A stretch of DNA of 64,000 bases from Blasia pusilla (lineage: Eukaryota > Marchantiophyta > Marchantiopsida > Blasiales), in contig CM114274.1 in NCBI GenBank assembly GCA_050084515.1, forward strand, positions 16,740,001 to 16,804,000. Reading direction: 5' to 3'. Numbering within the stretch: the first letter of the stretch is position 1; each line of letters begins with the position of its first letter. This document shows, piece by piece, positions 12,041-25,279 of the stretch. The translations under genes were made by a program, and so were the position numbers. The notes beneath the pieces are model-generated. The model ran no database searches and was not told the origin of the DNA. It worked only from the letters and a program-made list of their open reading frames with translations.

Positions 12041-13992
12041 TTATTATAAAATGAACCTCAAAAGAGGTTTTTACATGTGTTGCATGGGACCGGACTCTGT
12101 GCAAATCTGGATGTACCTCTCTCCTTTCTACAATCATCCCATGAAGAGCCTCGCCCATTGCCCGCTTGACACGCCGTAATATTAGGGCGTCTCAGAAATG
12201 TGTCATAGGGTCGGACGTACGAAGCCATAACTCTGTATATGGTCAAATTCCGTGCTCGGGTGCGGGCTACCGTTGGAGGTGGACGCTCACCTCCTACGGC
12301 CGGACGCCCTATTGTTCGAAGCATGAAGTTTTGCCGTATACCGGTGAACTATTCCTTCAAGCTTCTTAGGGAATCGAAGTGCGGTGCGAAAGCTTGCCAG
12401 ACGAATGCACACACGCTCTCTTTTCAGGCACACACCAATCAGCGGCCCTCTACAAATTTCGAAGGAAATGGCAGTCGGGAATCATGATCGCTAGGACGGA
12501 CAAGTCCTCGCAAGTGGCAGGTGATTTCCCTAAAGCTTCAAGCGGAATGGGAGGACGCTGTGAACGATTGGAAGGCCTGTCGCCAGTTACAGGCAGACGC
12601 AAGCGAGCACTTTCATTCCAAATCTTGCTGGATAGCCTAGCAAGCAGTGTAATTTCGGGAGGGCGTCACAGGGAATCAGGAATGGGTGCTTGCGGACGCG
12701 ACAGGATTCCAGGCGCACTTTCCAGGCGCACTTTCCACCCGGCAAGATAGAAAATTCTATCGGACGAACTTTCCAAATATCGCTTGTTAGAGCCAATTTG
12801 AGTACCTTTTCATTCCTATCTTGCAGAATTTGCTGCGCGATGTCGCGGTTGAAATCGTTCAGAGAAGAGGGATGGAAATTACGAGTGAGCATTAGATTCT
12901 TGCAGACCTCACGAGAGTTCCGGGGTAGGTTTGCCCGGCACTTTCACCCGTCCCTCCAGAATTTCAGCTGCTCCTTCTTTAAGAGAAACCCAGCCACGAT
13001 TCTTGACGAAGAAATGCGGAGGTAGTCGTGGATTCATTTCATGGGATTCGGCACGCATTCCACACATTTCATCAACAAATGCGCGAAAAGTTCACGGGCC
13101 CACATCTTCAAAGAAGTCATCAAAAGACTCAAGACCGTCAGGGTCAGGTGTGGGTGGGAGTCCGTGCACATGCATTAATGGCTGAATCTACTCGCCACAC
13201 CTGTGACTGGCAAAAGTGCATGGTTGGGTGGGGTAGACGAGGGCCCGCCGGCCCTCGAGGAAAACCCTGGACGGGCTATCTAGCGCACGCCTTCATATAT
13301 TTGACAGAGCAGTTAGCTGCAGTTGGTGTTACAGATGGTGTGTATAGTTAGGGTGTGAGGATCTGGTAGTACGAACCGTCACTAATTACTACGTCCTGAC
13401 TGGCGACAAATTGAAACGTTCAAAATTAGAGTGGTTCTTCAAGAGGCCATGTGAGGTTCCTGATTAGGCTCAGACATTTTCTCAACAGTAATCTGTGAAG
13501 CGTGGCTTTCGCCTAGATGAATGAGAGCTTTTAAGTCAGCGGGCCAGGCGGAGAACATTGCTGCTTCAGATCAGAGCACTGAAGCAGAAATAACCACTCC
13601 GAGAAGCACGAATCAAACCGCTTGTTATACAATCACCTGGGAGATATAAACATACAACCTGAGGGGACTTTGGAACAGGACTTTTGAGTCCAGCATCCAC
13701 CTGATTTTCGGGGGTATTAACATACAAGCTTACGGGACTTCTGAACAAGAATTTGAGTCCAGCATCCTCCCGTTTTCTGCTACTGCTTTTTGATGGCACA
13801 TGCCTCTTTGGCTCAACACAAACCTAAGGGAACTATTAAAAACCAACCTCAAGAATTCTAGCCCAAGTGGGTCCGTAACCCAGGCATACCAAAGGTGCAG
13901 ATGATCGTTTCCTTCGTGTCACACCTCGTTTCAATCATAGTAAATTGTCTTCATCATGGTAACACCAAATTTGGGAGCATATACTGTCATAG
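12041..13992. other. GC-richer sequence downstream of MOB1
   Basis: The base composition resembles the MOB1 introns more than the surrounding repeats. The several open frames of 60-120 codons overlap on both strands and show no recognisable domain. An imperfect 70-bp tandem repeat lies at about 13635-13770. The part nearest MOB1 probably holds its 3' untranslated region. Confidence 0.45.
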
Positions 13993-16904
13993 CTAGTATG
14001 GTAACAAGATTGAATCGATGAGCTCCTGTAATGGCGCAAGCTCCTTCTTATCCACCAACGAAAATTCCTGCCAGTATTAAAACATTTTTGTGGGTATATT
14101 AAAGATCTTAAACCACAGCACCCGTCTAAAAATTCGTAACCACAATCACAATCTGCCGCCAGATAAACTTTACATCGTCGACATCAGCCACACCAGAGGT
14201 GCCAAAGATTAACCAACAAAAACTTTGTTCTTTATCCTTACGACCAGAGACGTGGCCAAAAGTAATCCATGAAGTGTTCCCTGAAAACCAAATTTACCAG
14301 ATAAAGAGAGATTTTCAGATAAAAATCCCATGAATCTAGTTGTCAGAAAATACGATTGAGAAGGGCGGGAATTTCTACGCAATATCTTGTGAGTAAATTG
14401 CTTTCTGCCCAGAGAATGGGATCTCTGAGACAAGGGTTACATTAGAGCAGCCATGTACAGCAAAGAAACATGCACTTACGTAAGTGAAGAGAATAAAGTG
14501 CTTGAAGCAGGTGTTCAGATGCGCCTCCTCATTGAGACCGACAATTTTCTGGAAGTGCGAGTGATATATGTGTGCGTACACCCGGAACAATCGTTTGAAT
14601 ATTGTTTTCACTACATCCTTGAAGTTAGCTGGAAATGGTGCTCCTGTGTCAAAACCATTCCAAACCCTGTACCACATAAGAATCATATGAAAGAGGCTAC
14701 AGAAGAAATTATGCACAAGACACTGATCAGATGTGGTCAACAGATTACTATCAGGCAACAGAAGCCAAATAAATTTGGAAGATACTCCATCCCTTGCAAC
14801 ACCCATCTCAACGCCTCTTTTTACATCACAAGCAACGCTACATTCAGTGAAATAGGGGAGCCGAATTCTGAAATATAATTGATCGTGAGGGGATCAGTGA
14901 TTAGAGCACATGATGACACGTCGACTGCCTCAAACGAAGCCCAAGCCAAGACTCTATAGATCTATCCAGGTTTGGTTGCAGGTTTTCCAAACAACGCAAC
15001 CTCGGTGCTGGTACAGTTAAAAGCAGCTTCCGTATCAGACAAAAGAAGGTAAACATTGCTAATTCGAAGAGGCATGGAAGAGAATCCATACCAAGTTTTT
15101 GAGGGAAGATAGATTCATCATCGAGCTGGCCTTCAATCCAATCCATCAAGTACTCTACGTACTTGGGGGCTGAAACCTCCAACGGCTTTTTTATTTGCAC
15201 CCCATCTGCCCATCTGTACTCATACCTGCAATAGACCGCCGCAATTAATCCCAAGATCATTCTCTTCTTGACAGCTCTGTCCGCTTAGACCACAGCCCAG
15301 GCGAAATAGTGTCACTCTATTTCCCCCGAAGGTCCGAGGAGAGAAACTACTGGAGGGTTGGACTCTCTAACGCTCCTTGAGAGTTGGAAAGTAACTTTCC
15401 ACCTACTGTCACGGCGATACTTTTTGTAGTAGTCATGCTCCAAGAAGAGACCGCCATTGTCCACCTACCTCTAATCTGAAATAAGTTTAGTTGCGATTTC
15501 CAACTTGCGATGACAAACACAAATCGTCCACATCCAAGACTAACTATTCGATGTCAGCAGAGTATAGGTGTCAACACGAAAAGGTTTGGATGAGAAGAGT
15601 TGAAGCGGCGTACTTAGGTCCAGCTGACATAGTGGGGCAGTTTTCAGGAGTGCAAAACTCCGTCAGAGTACCGAACAACAAATTCACCTGGTTGAAAAAA
15701 TCCACAGCTGCTCCAGCCAAATATCACTCCATTAGTCAGAGACACGATAAATGGACCACGGGTGTAAACACTCGTTATGTCGAAGTCTCTGATATGATTG
15801 ACTACAAGCATCGTTGATATCATACTCATCTACTTTCTCTTTTCTATACTCCAGTGCTGGTAAATGTCGTGACATGGATCCCTGCACTAATACCAAAACT
15901 CAGTACCCCTCGCCAAAATTCAAGGCCATAGAGTAGCTGGACGAGAAAGAAATCCTAAGGCAACGGTTGCTTTAAATAGGGAGTCGTGGAGGTGCAGTGG
16001 GTCGTTCCCGTATGCCGATGTTTCGGTCATGGTGCAGAATACAAGTCTCAATTAAACACAGAATGCTGAGCCCTATTCTCCCCGACTAACACAAAGTACG
16101 CTATTTCATGGTCCCAGTACGAGTTCGCATGACAGGGATAGCTGGTGGGACTCACTGTTAACTGCCAACCACTCATAGAGATCTTCTCCAGGAGGAAGGC
16201 GTACGGCCTCCCTCAAGTTACCACTTCCGAGAGTGGCATCGATGTGCTTCCGTAACTGCGCCCCCTAATAATCATTCAAACATCCCACATGCGTCCTTCA
16301 TCAAGCCCTTATGGACAGACTTCTACTTAAATTAAGATCCACCCCAAAGACCTCGTTCAAAATCCGCGTCATCATTCTAAGTGGGGCATATCGGATGGCA
16401 AGACCGACCCATGAGTTTGAAATACATGATCCGGAAAAAATGGGAACATTGCAAAAATCATATCATAGTAGGACGACCTCCCTTCACAGCGTGTACACGA
16501 AAGTGATAGCTGAACGTCAACAATGCGGTCCCAATCTTGCAGCTAAAATGACAAAAATGTGAGGACCAAACTATTGCCGGTCCCATATCATGCCTCTATT
16601 CAGCGGCTTCAGCACATGCTTCAATTTTCTTCCATCTCCTCACCTTACTTCCTGACGGCGTACTCTTTTTAGGGCGGAATGTCCGTTGATTCCTGTACAC
16701 GATGGGCAAGGAGCGCTTTTAAAAACCTTCGTTCGAAGTGAAGGAAAAAAAAACTCACATCAAAACCACTTAAAACAACATCAACGATCTCTTGAGCAGA
16801 ATCAAAGAGGAAAATGGATCCAACTATGGTGGTTATGCAGTTGCACGCTCCAAAAGACATATGGCCGGTGAAGAGAATAACCTGCCCAGCCCAAAGAGGC
16901 TCAT
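13993..16904 (-). CDS. MOB1: MOB kinase activator 1 (MOB1), seven exons, intact
   Basis: MOB1 is the co-activator of NDR/LATS-type kinases in the Hippo-like pathway and in plants affects cell division and growth. The exons on the minus strand are 16882-16904, 16644-16692, 16156-16264, 15614-15707, 15092-15225, 14480-14643 and 13993-14067. They sum to 648 bases, 215 residues plus TAG, the usual plant MOB1 length. All introns have GT and AG ends and every phase joins correctly. The protein starts MSLFGLGR, then shows [15 protein letters not shown], the Zn-binding Cys pair (FCTPENCP), YEYRWADG, the LDDESIFP region, [10 protein letters not shown] and HLNTCFKHF with the Zn-binding His residues. 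It ends LLPY. There are no stops or frame breaks. It is the only complete host gene found, and is surrounded by decayed transposons. Confidence 0.97.
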
Positions 16905-17750
16905 GGCGCGAAAGGCGGCCGTGTCGATAAACTGTGAAGGGCCCACTCCGCACTGGAACTTTGAAACCCCTCTCCCCCACCCCCACCCCCAATCCTAATC
17001 CCCCCTCCCCGACCAGAGACAGCTACGTCTTATATTGTCCACAATCTCATCCCTGTGCAACTCACCCCTATTCCTCTGCTGGTGCAATCGAAAGCCGACG
17101 CGGGAGCGGTTGAGGAAAATGCTCCTCGGCCCTAGCTAGATGCACTACTAGCCATCAACCGACGAAAAGAATCCTACCGATCACACCTCCACAACTCTCT
17201 GGCGGACTCGATCTGAATTCGCTTCCCACCGAGTAATTCCAATCCTAATGGCTCCCGTTCCGACCTTTCAAATGAAACAGATCCCAGACACCACAGGTCT
17301 TGAAGAGTCAGAATCCAGCTCTCCCTGGCATTCCCAGTCTGACCTCCCGCAATTCTCTACCTCAATCCAAATTCACAACCCCTCACCAGAATCACCCAAC
17401 ACAAATTCGCTCAGCCGACTCAATTCCGCTCGTTCTCAGCCCAAGTAAAGCCTCATATGCAGCGCTCGGTTCCTCTCCTCCATACCCGACATTCAACCCG
17501 CGAGTGCACACATTCCACGGCTCAAGTCGGCAGAGAAACACAACGCCACAATATTGAACACCAAACAAAAGACTACAACTCTCCTGTCCTGAAGCGCAGG
17601 AAACCCCTTCCTTCTCTTTCCTTTCCCTCCGTCCCATGCGACTCTCAGCCATTTAATACTGTTCTTAAGATTTACTATTTTTTAACTTCTTTCGTTTGTT
17701 TTCTTTTCTTTTTCTATCCCAATATTAGCTGACACAGAGCACCTCTCATT
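16905..17750 (-). promoter_or_regulatory. MOB1 leader and promoter region
   Basis: This is the sequence directly upstream of the MOB1 start codon. It is pyrimidine-rich on the plus strand (purine-rich in the MOB1 sense). Several open frames here lack protein character. The transcription start cannot be placed from sequence, and I see no convincing TATA box. Confidence 0.4.
16965..17015 (-). promoter_or_regulatory. Possible G-quadruplex in the MOB1 leader
   Basis: On the MOB1 sense strand there are seven closely spaced G runs, including three GGGGG runs separated by single T. They lie about 65-110 bases upstream of the ATG. If transcribed, the RNA could fold into a quadruplex in the 5' leader. 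Confidence 0.5.
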
Positions 17751-18139
17751 CGCTCCGGCCCTCCGGCAACAATCAGGAGCTGTGATCGCGAGAATATTCC
17801 CTACTAATTACGGATTACCCTTCAATCCCTGATTCTTTTCCTCCGATCCTTGCGACAAGAAAACAATAGTAATAATAATAAATATTATTATTATGTTTTA
17901 TCCTTCTTTTAAAAATTTTCTGTAAGTAATTACAGTTCTCGTTCGTTCTAGCCACCGGCGAACGAGCAGGGCATGCGTTTCCGGCGAAAAGACTTCAGGC
18001 CTTCAGAGTTTAATCAAAAGAATCTTCCTTACTAAAGCAGATTATCCTTTTCCATGCCTCGCTGCCCGAAGCCAGTTGGGCAACGGGTAGCGGACAAAAC
18101 ATCAGCTGAATTTGTATCGCTTATAATAAAGAAATGAAT
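17751..18139. other. Intergenic stretch upstream of MOB1
   Basis: No gene is seen. A short (AAT)n/(ATT)n inverted repeat lies at about 17868-17893. Confidence 0.5.
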
Positions 18140-18860
18140 AAGTAGTTATCGTTTGACTACAGCGATGAGGTTCCGATTGGGCCTGCCCCAACCAACGGTG
18201 GTTGGTTCGACACATTGCGAGTGTCGCCGGAGTCTGGATCCATTTGGTGTGAAATTTGGCACGGTGTTCAGTGGGGAGTGAGAGGATAGCCATTCACGAT
18301 GCAGTGCGGGATATTATATTCTCTATTGCTCGGGAGAGTGGATTCCATGTACAAAGAGAGAGGCACTACTCCATGCGGGATTCCCTTATCCGTGCTGATC
18401 TCTACATGACGAGGGAGTCTAAGGTGGTGGTAGCGGATGTTGTAGTGACGGATCCTACGCGGGAGGCGGTGCGAGCCCAAGTGGTAGCACAAGGGAGATT
18501 GCTACAAGGAGCCGCGGCGGCGGCAGTCAAGAAGACCCACATTTATAGTCAACTTCATGACGGACATCGATTTATCCCCCTAGCCATTGAGATGTACGGG
18601 ACGATGGGGGGAGAGGTTTGACTCGTTCCTTACGGATTGCGCCCATCATCTCCAGTCGAGAAATGGGTTGTCATTAGCCACTGCGATACTTTATTGTAGG
18701 CAACGGGTCTCCATAGCTTTGCAGCGCGCCCAGGCAAATGGGCTTCTACGGCGGGCTCAGGCGGTTGGAGACGCCAATGCTAGAGGCCCACTTAGTAGTA
18801 GTCATAGTTCTCTAGGTGTTGCTGATATTGTCTCTGTTGTTGGTGATTTTGGTCGTTAGG
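18140..18860 (+). pseudogene. Retroelement C-terminal fragment with nuclease-like domain, copy 1
   Basis: The translation begins RLGLPQP and HCECRRSLDPFGV, then HLARCSVGSERIAIHDAVRD. This is a CxC...H...C...H pattern like the zinc-binding segment seen after reverse transcriptase in several eukaryotic retroelements. The next part, RADLYMTRES and VVADVVVTDP, has acidic residues on predicted strands, as in PD-(D/E)xK nucleases. The rest runs to about 18860, with a one-base shift near 18600. The same protein is encoded at 49470-50230. The assignment to a restriction-like endonuclease is inference; the host element type is unknown. Confidence 0.6.
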
Positions 18861-19269
18861 GGGAAGGCCCCCTTCTTTCTCCTCGGGGCCGGTTCGGACC
18901 TCTTGAGGTCTATTTTTTGGGTCTCCATGCCCCCTCTTTTCTACATATATATATTTTATTTATACTTCCGATCCAAGTTTCGACTCGGCCTCCCAATTCT
19001 AAAGGATCCACATGACAACCCAAAAATGAAAAAAAAAATAAAAAATTCATCACCTAATTTTATCACTCATAACCTCCCTTGGTCCACCTTAAGGTCTCCA
19101 TTCGGTTTCCCCCCTTAAACTAGTTCGGTCATGCAACACGATTTTTACGGCCCTCTCGAGTAACTCTCATATATTCTAAAAAAATTATCCACAACTAGAG
19201 TGTTTCTCTCTTGGAGATATGCAATTTTCCCCCTATTGTAAACTAGCATTTGTTAATGGCGTAAACTAA

Positions 19270-19625
19270 CATTTGTAGCATAAGGGAGTTTGCAACAAGG
19301 AGTGGCGGTGAAGAAGATCCATATCTACAGTCGACTTCAAGATGGACATTGATTCATTCTCCTAGCCATGGAGATGTATGGGGATGTGGGGGAGAGGTTT
19401 GACTCGTTCCTTACAAATTTTGCCCATTGTCTCCGGTCGAGAAATGAGTTGTCATTAGCTACTATGATTCTCGATTGTAAGCAACGGGTCTCCATAGCTT
19501 TGTAGCGTGCCCTAGCCAATGGGCTTTTGCGGCAGGATCAGGCAATGGGAGACGCCACCGCTAGAGGCTCACTTAGTGGTAGTCACGTCTCTCTAGGCGT
19601 TTCTGGGCCGATTGTGACCTTCATA
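19270..19625 (+). pseudogene. Same retroelement fragment, copy 3 (partial)
   Basis: Nucleotide copy of the last part of 18140-18860. It starts at the KKxHIYS segment (about 19305) and continues through the gcaacgggtctccatagctt block at 19480-19500. It has extra stops and substitutions. It lies in tandem with copy 1, about 400 bases downstream. Confidence 0.7.
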
Positions 19626-21905
19626 TACTCAACTCTTTGAGTCCCTCCTTTTTTGTATTCTGAATGGGTTTTCCTTCACCAAATTTTTTATTGAGACCTC
19701 CTTTATTTAACATTTGTTCATAAGCTCCCATTAGGAAACCTTCCTAGGGTGTTCCTTAATGTTCTTACAGTTTTGAAGTGAGTTCGTGTTAGGGATGCCC
19801 ATGGACAAGTGACCTCCAAAGCTACCACACTTGTTTGCACCAGGGAACTTGATTAAGAGACAAGCTCCCATCTACTTGCACCTAACAATGCAACGCCTCA
19901 TGAGTATGCACAAAGCATACTACATTATCGTCTACTACATTACACCATAAAGAGTCTCACCATGGGAATTGAGGCATGTAATGCATTTCTATACTTCCAT
20001 GCATCCTTCTTAAATTTGTTTGCAAGTGTAATGAGATTAAGGTCATCCAAAGTTTTACTATTAAAGGAGGGGTAATTTTTTTATTTTCCAATGTTACTTT
20101 ATATTTCGCATATTGTTAAAAATTCGATGCGTAATTTTTACTTTCAAAAATTAACAAGATATTGCATTTGTACTTTCCAATACCTTCGGAGCATGATATG
20201 CTTTACTCTCATCTTACATTCATATAGTGTTTATAAAAAACACAACTACATTTGCGACTAGGTTGTGAGTCACAAGAATAACAACTTAGCTACATTATAG
20301 TTCTATTAGACTTGCAATTGACTAGCAAACTTGAGAATTGCACTTGTAAATTAAAACTACAATGCAACTCAAAATTTCCATTTTCTTAAACTTAGAAGTT
20401 AATTGAGTTGCAAAATGCTCATAAGTTGATGTAAAGGACTTTGGGAGTCATTTGCAAGTCATTGCAAGTTTGAGTAGTCACAAATAATGACTTATAACTC
20501 AATTGCAAAATATTTGTAAAATGGTCACAAAAAATTGAAAAATAGGGAATCCAAGTAGTGGTTTTTTTGCAATTGCAAAGTCATGGTTTTAAACTCACAA
20601 AGTTTTTTTCTTCTCCTCTTTATGCGTAGTTTTCATTGGACTAATTTTTGGGTCTAAAAAATATTTTTATGGAGGAATTTTGGTCCTTCCAGTTATTTAT
20701 TTATCAAGGATGGCTTTGATTATTTTTCTCCTTCATTTCTTATAGTTTAGGGCCAATAATTTTTGAAAAAAATTGGAATAATATGAACTTCACTCATTTA
20801 CATGTCCTTCAACATAAAAATAAATAAATCCTACCCAAAAAATATGAAGACTCAATAGCTTCATTATAAAAAGAATTAGTTGCAAAGTGAGGAAAGGAGT
20901 ATCAAAAAGTTGGAGGGAAAAACAAATGATACAATGTGGAAGCAAAAGGGACGTTTGTGGCAAAGTTTTCATTGTTTGCAAATTTATTTGCAAGTGCTAT
21001 GGAAGTCTTATACATCTAGAGAGACTCCCAACTTAAAATTAACTCACAAAGTTCGGAATAGTCATAAACTAGAGTTGACTCGTATTGAACTAAAAAATGA
21101 CTTGCACAAAATGAACTTACAAACTAGTTGCAAACACAGAGAAAAAAATTCACAAGATGACAAGCGTACTTTCCTCATCCCTAGTAGTTAATTATTTATG
21201 TAAGTATGAGTTTATTTACTAGTACCCATAAAATGAGAAACAGTAGGAGGCACAAACTACATGTGGAAACATGCATTTAGGCAAATACCTATTCATCCAA
21301 ACTCTACAAATGTGGTGAAAGAAACTACGAAACTTACTCAAAAAAACTATGGTAGACATATGTCATTCCCTCAAGAAGCATTAAGCAAACAACAAATATA
21401 AGTATCCACATAACCTTAGCATTTCTTTCTCACAATGTGATTTGGCTAATATTTGTCACTTTGTGTAGAGATTTCATTGTGTGTTTTTTGAAGAGTAAAA
21501 TTTTTTCTTGTAAGGAAAGGATTATGAATGATACCAATAATGATAAAGATACCAAAATTTTGGAAAATATGGCAAAAATCTTCCTTCAATTATCTCCAAA
21601 TCTTGGAGTATTTTACATCCATCCATAACCACATAGTGACTAGCATTGCGACAATACAGAAGACTATAAAAGTGCTTCTTCTAGCAACACATACAATCCC
21701 GTATTGTCAAACGTGTCATGATTTGAAGGAAGGATAGAAAGTGAATAAAATTTCAGTAGGAATGGGGAGATAATTGAAGAGATAGAAGATGATTGTGCTC
21801 CACCACATTTCCAAAGTATTATTTCTTAAGTTTCTCTCTCTAGTAAGGGGTAAGAAAGTACCATCCATTCATCAAAGTGAAGGGACGATACATTTTTATC
21901 CTTAT
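19626..21905. other. AT-rich intergenic sequence
   Basis: I find no gene, RNA or mobile element with recognisable coding sequence. Cytosine-poor, A/T-run-rich sequence dominates. Confidence 0.6.

Positions 21906-21907
<2 letters not shown>

Positions 21908-21961
<54 letters not shown>
21908..21961. repeat. (GA)n microsatellite
   Basis: A GA dinucleotide run of about 53 bases. Confidence 0.97.
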
Positions 21962-21963
<2 letters not shown>

Positions 21964-24900
21964 TTGGTCCTTCCATTTCCATTCCTATTTTTAAGGTTGG
22001 ATGGAAATAAACAAGAGGGCAAAAAATGAAAGGGATTTAAAGGTCGAGGGAGTTATTCCCTCTTTCACGACCATTTTGTTTTTGAGCTAGAGGCACAAGT
22101 CCCTATAGCTCATTGCAAGTATTACACTAGCATCACTTATATTAGCTTAAGACCTATAAATAAAACCCCCGGAAGAAAAAGAAGTTCGAAATGAATGCAA
22201 TAGGAATAAATCAAAAATAGAAAAAGAAAACTTCAATTACTTACTAGTATGTTGTCATTACGACTCACAAATGACAAATTTTTCTTTATCCTCTTAATTT
22301 AATTACTCTTTATGACACGCGTCAACAATAGAAAGGACCTTAAAAGAAGTGATATCGATGATAGAAAGACCTCAAAAGGACGGGTGTCTGACACAAAAAG
22401 AAGGTTCTCTAACCCCATCCTCTTTTCATTATATAAATGCATTAACAAAAATATTTGAAAAAAAAAACAGCTCTAGGCAAATTGGACCCTCAATTGAAAA
22501 GTCGAACTGAGATTCAATGTCAAAAGTATCTTGTGCATCTTACGTGCATGTATGATAAAAAAATGAGCCGATGAACCTCAATAAAAATGCATGATAGAAA
22601 CCCAATGGAAAAACAAAAGAGGGGACCTCAAGAGAATCAAATACCCAAAAACCACAATGGCCCCAAAAAGAAGAAAGGAGCATTCCCCTTCTTCTTTTTC
22701 GGGGTATTCCCCCTTTAAAAAATGGCGCTTTTGTTTTTCACGATCCACCCCTCCAAAGAAGGAAAACCTCAATAGACATGCATAATGAAAAGCAGATAAA
22801 AAACAAAAGAGGGGATCCAAAGAGTCAAATATCACATATGATTTCGAAAAAAAAAAAGACATTTCCCTTATGGACTAAACTCATCAAGCACGATAAACCC
22901 AACCAAACACCGTGAACATCTCCTTAGAATATAGACAACTACTGATGTATTCGCTACTAAACGTATACGATTTAATAATAGTTTCGCGACGAACGCAATA
23001 ATGAGACACCTTCAGAGAGAACAAAATCGAGAATCCTCGTGGGATGGCTCCCTTGGAATCCCCTCGCCGTGACACCATGAGGATGTCACGACGCGACGAC
23101 CGTGTGATTCGTGACGTAAATTTCACGCAAAGCGACTCCTCGTGACCCTCTGGTTCAACCCCTCTCCGAAATGGCCGCCATAGTCGCTTCTCTTCATTTC
23201 GGCGGTCTCCACTCAGTGACGCCTTGGACGGAAACTAAAGTGTACGGCGTACGCGGAGAGGGAATCCGTTAGGAAAGTCAAAAGCGTCACGGTGCGGAAA
23301 ACAAGAAGGAAATATTAAATTGATAAAAAATAATAAAAAACCCTAAAATAGAGAACGACAAAGTAGATAGACTGAATCGTCTACGAACGAGCTCGCGAAG
23401 AATCGGGGCAGAGCTAAAACACCAACGGTTTTTGGCAGGCCTGCTATATATGGCGGCATGCTCAGACTCGCACAGTGTCGGAAAGTTATCTCCCTCAAGT
23501 CTTTTCGTTTCGTGTTCCTGTGTCAGACGACTTTGGCTCCTCTACGAAGTCGAGGACTCGCGGTCACAGAGATCAACTGCTATTTTATCCAACGGCCACA
23601 GTTGAGCTCCTGACTACCGGTACGTGTCAGAGCAGGCCACGTACTATCTACCCGCTGGACTGGTGAATATTCATAATTTAAATTGATAGCATTTCACTAC
23701 ACAAATTTAATTTCACCCCTCGAGGAAATGGGATTTTAATATTTATAATTGATTTTCTTTAAATGATGTTTTTCGTTCATAAATAATTGTGATGAAATAA
23801 AATTCTTCATAAATTTTTCTTCAAAAATTTTTATTAGAATTTTTTTAAAGGATTTTTTTCATTTTTTTACATATAAAATAATTTATTCTTTTGACTGATT
23901 ATTTTCATTAAAATTTCATACTTTATGATTTATTTTTATTTCATTTCTTTGATTCTACTGAGAAGAAAGGAAATCAATTTTAATTTTAATATGATTGAAG
24001 AAGACAGGAAGTTATAATCTTTCAACTATGTAATTTTATTTCAAAAAACTGTTTTAAAATAATCAATTTCCGATATGAGATTGGATCATGGGAGGAGAAA
24101 TCATAAAAAAATTTCAGTAGAGGATGGTAAGAGAGAAAAAGACATTTCTTCTCACAAGAGCCATTTAAAAAAATGTTTAATTCAATAAGGGAGGGGAAGG
24201 GAGAAGATAAAATGATAAACTTTCAACAATCAAGTTTGCGATGTAAACTTGCATAAAATGGTAGATGAAGTCGGTGTGAAGCCAAAACATGGAAGATATT
24301 ATTGAGTAATGTCAATAAAGAGATTGAGGTGAGACATGTTGTCCAACACAATTCCTATGCATGACCAATTCATGCATAAATAAAAAAACTAGTGCTTTTT
24401 TCCTCTTGCAATGTAGTGGGCATCACGGAACTCCTCAAACTCTTCAATGAGAACTTATTCATCTTCATCCCTTTGGAGGACTTATTTGTCTTCGTCCCTT
24501 TGTAGAGATGGAAAGACTCCATCTAACTTGGTGATTCCCTTGTCTGCTCTTTCACGGAGAAATGGAGATTTTGTCCCTCCTCTCTCATGAGAATGGAGAG
24601 TCTCTCCACTAACCTCCCTTACGTTTCTCGTTCCATCCATATCATTATCATTCTTACAAATTCTCTAACCTCTACTCTTTTGAGAGAATAGAGAAGCTTT
24701 GTCTCTAGCCTATTTCATTCCTCATCTTTGACAAGGCTTACCTCCCCTATTGTCCATATCTATCCCTCCCCAAAGAACGAAGATAGAGATATTTATTTCC
24801 TCCTTCTTTATGCTCCAATTGCTTCCAAAGAGGGTTCATCCCTCCACTTATTAGAGAAACATAGAGGATTCTTTGGAGACGGTCGAATGAAGGTTTATCC

Positions 24901-25270
24901 ATTCCTCGTCTTCAACCATTCTCCTACTCCCTTATCTCATCTCTCCTTCCCTATCTCCATTCCCCTTTCTTCTTGAAAATTTAGCACTTTTAAAAGATTC
25001 TTTATGAAAAACTCTCTTGTTGGAAACTTGTGACGCGCTCTCTTTGCATCATGTAGATTCAAATAGCCAATACGCATATGTTACCTTCAAAGTAAATATA
25101 GGACATGCATAAGCAAAAGGGATACAAGAATATGTTTTTGAAAAGAAAGGTTTCTCCATAAATAAATTTTAAATATATAAATTTCACTAGAATAGGGAAT
25201 TGATAAAGGGTTGAATTTTTAATAGGGATATCATTCTACTAAACTACATGAACTCTTTTGAACTCAGGAA
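21962..25270. other. Intergenic sequence with a small CpG-richer patch
   Basis: The region is mostly AT-rich and empty. The patch at about 22890-23660 is richer in CG dinucleotides and differs from its surroundings. It contains a 33-codon frame at 23171-23272 (MAAIVASLHFGG...) with a plant-like start context. That could be the first exon of a gene, but no continuation could be traced. Confidence 0.45.
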
Positions 25271-25279
25271 TATATCAAG

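Noticed and set aside
12058-13351. Open frames of 70-120 codons as genes
   Set aside because: They overlap on both strands, have basic, Ser/Arg-rich composition expected of random GC-richer DNA, and show no domain or splice pattern.
14453-14878. Plus-strand frame of 141 codons as a gene
   Set aside because: It is the complement of MOB1 exon 6 and its flanking introns.
21789-22022. Frames encoding (RE)n or (SL)n repeats
   Set aside because: They are translations of the (GA)n microsatellite.
23171-23272. Short frame MAAIVASLHFGG... as a confirmed plastid-targeted gene
   Set aside because: It is only 33 codons, and no downstream exon could be traced. It is noted only within the description of the region.
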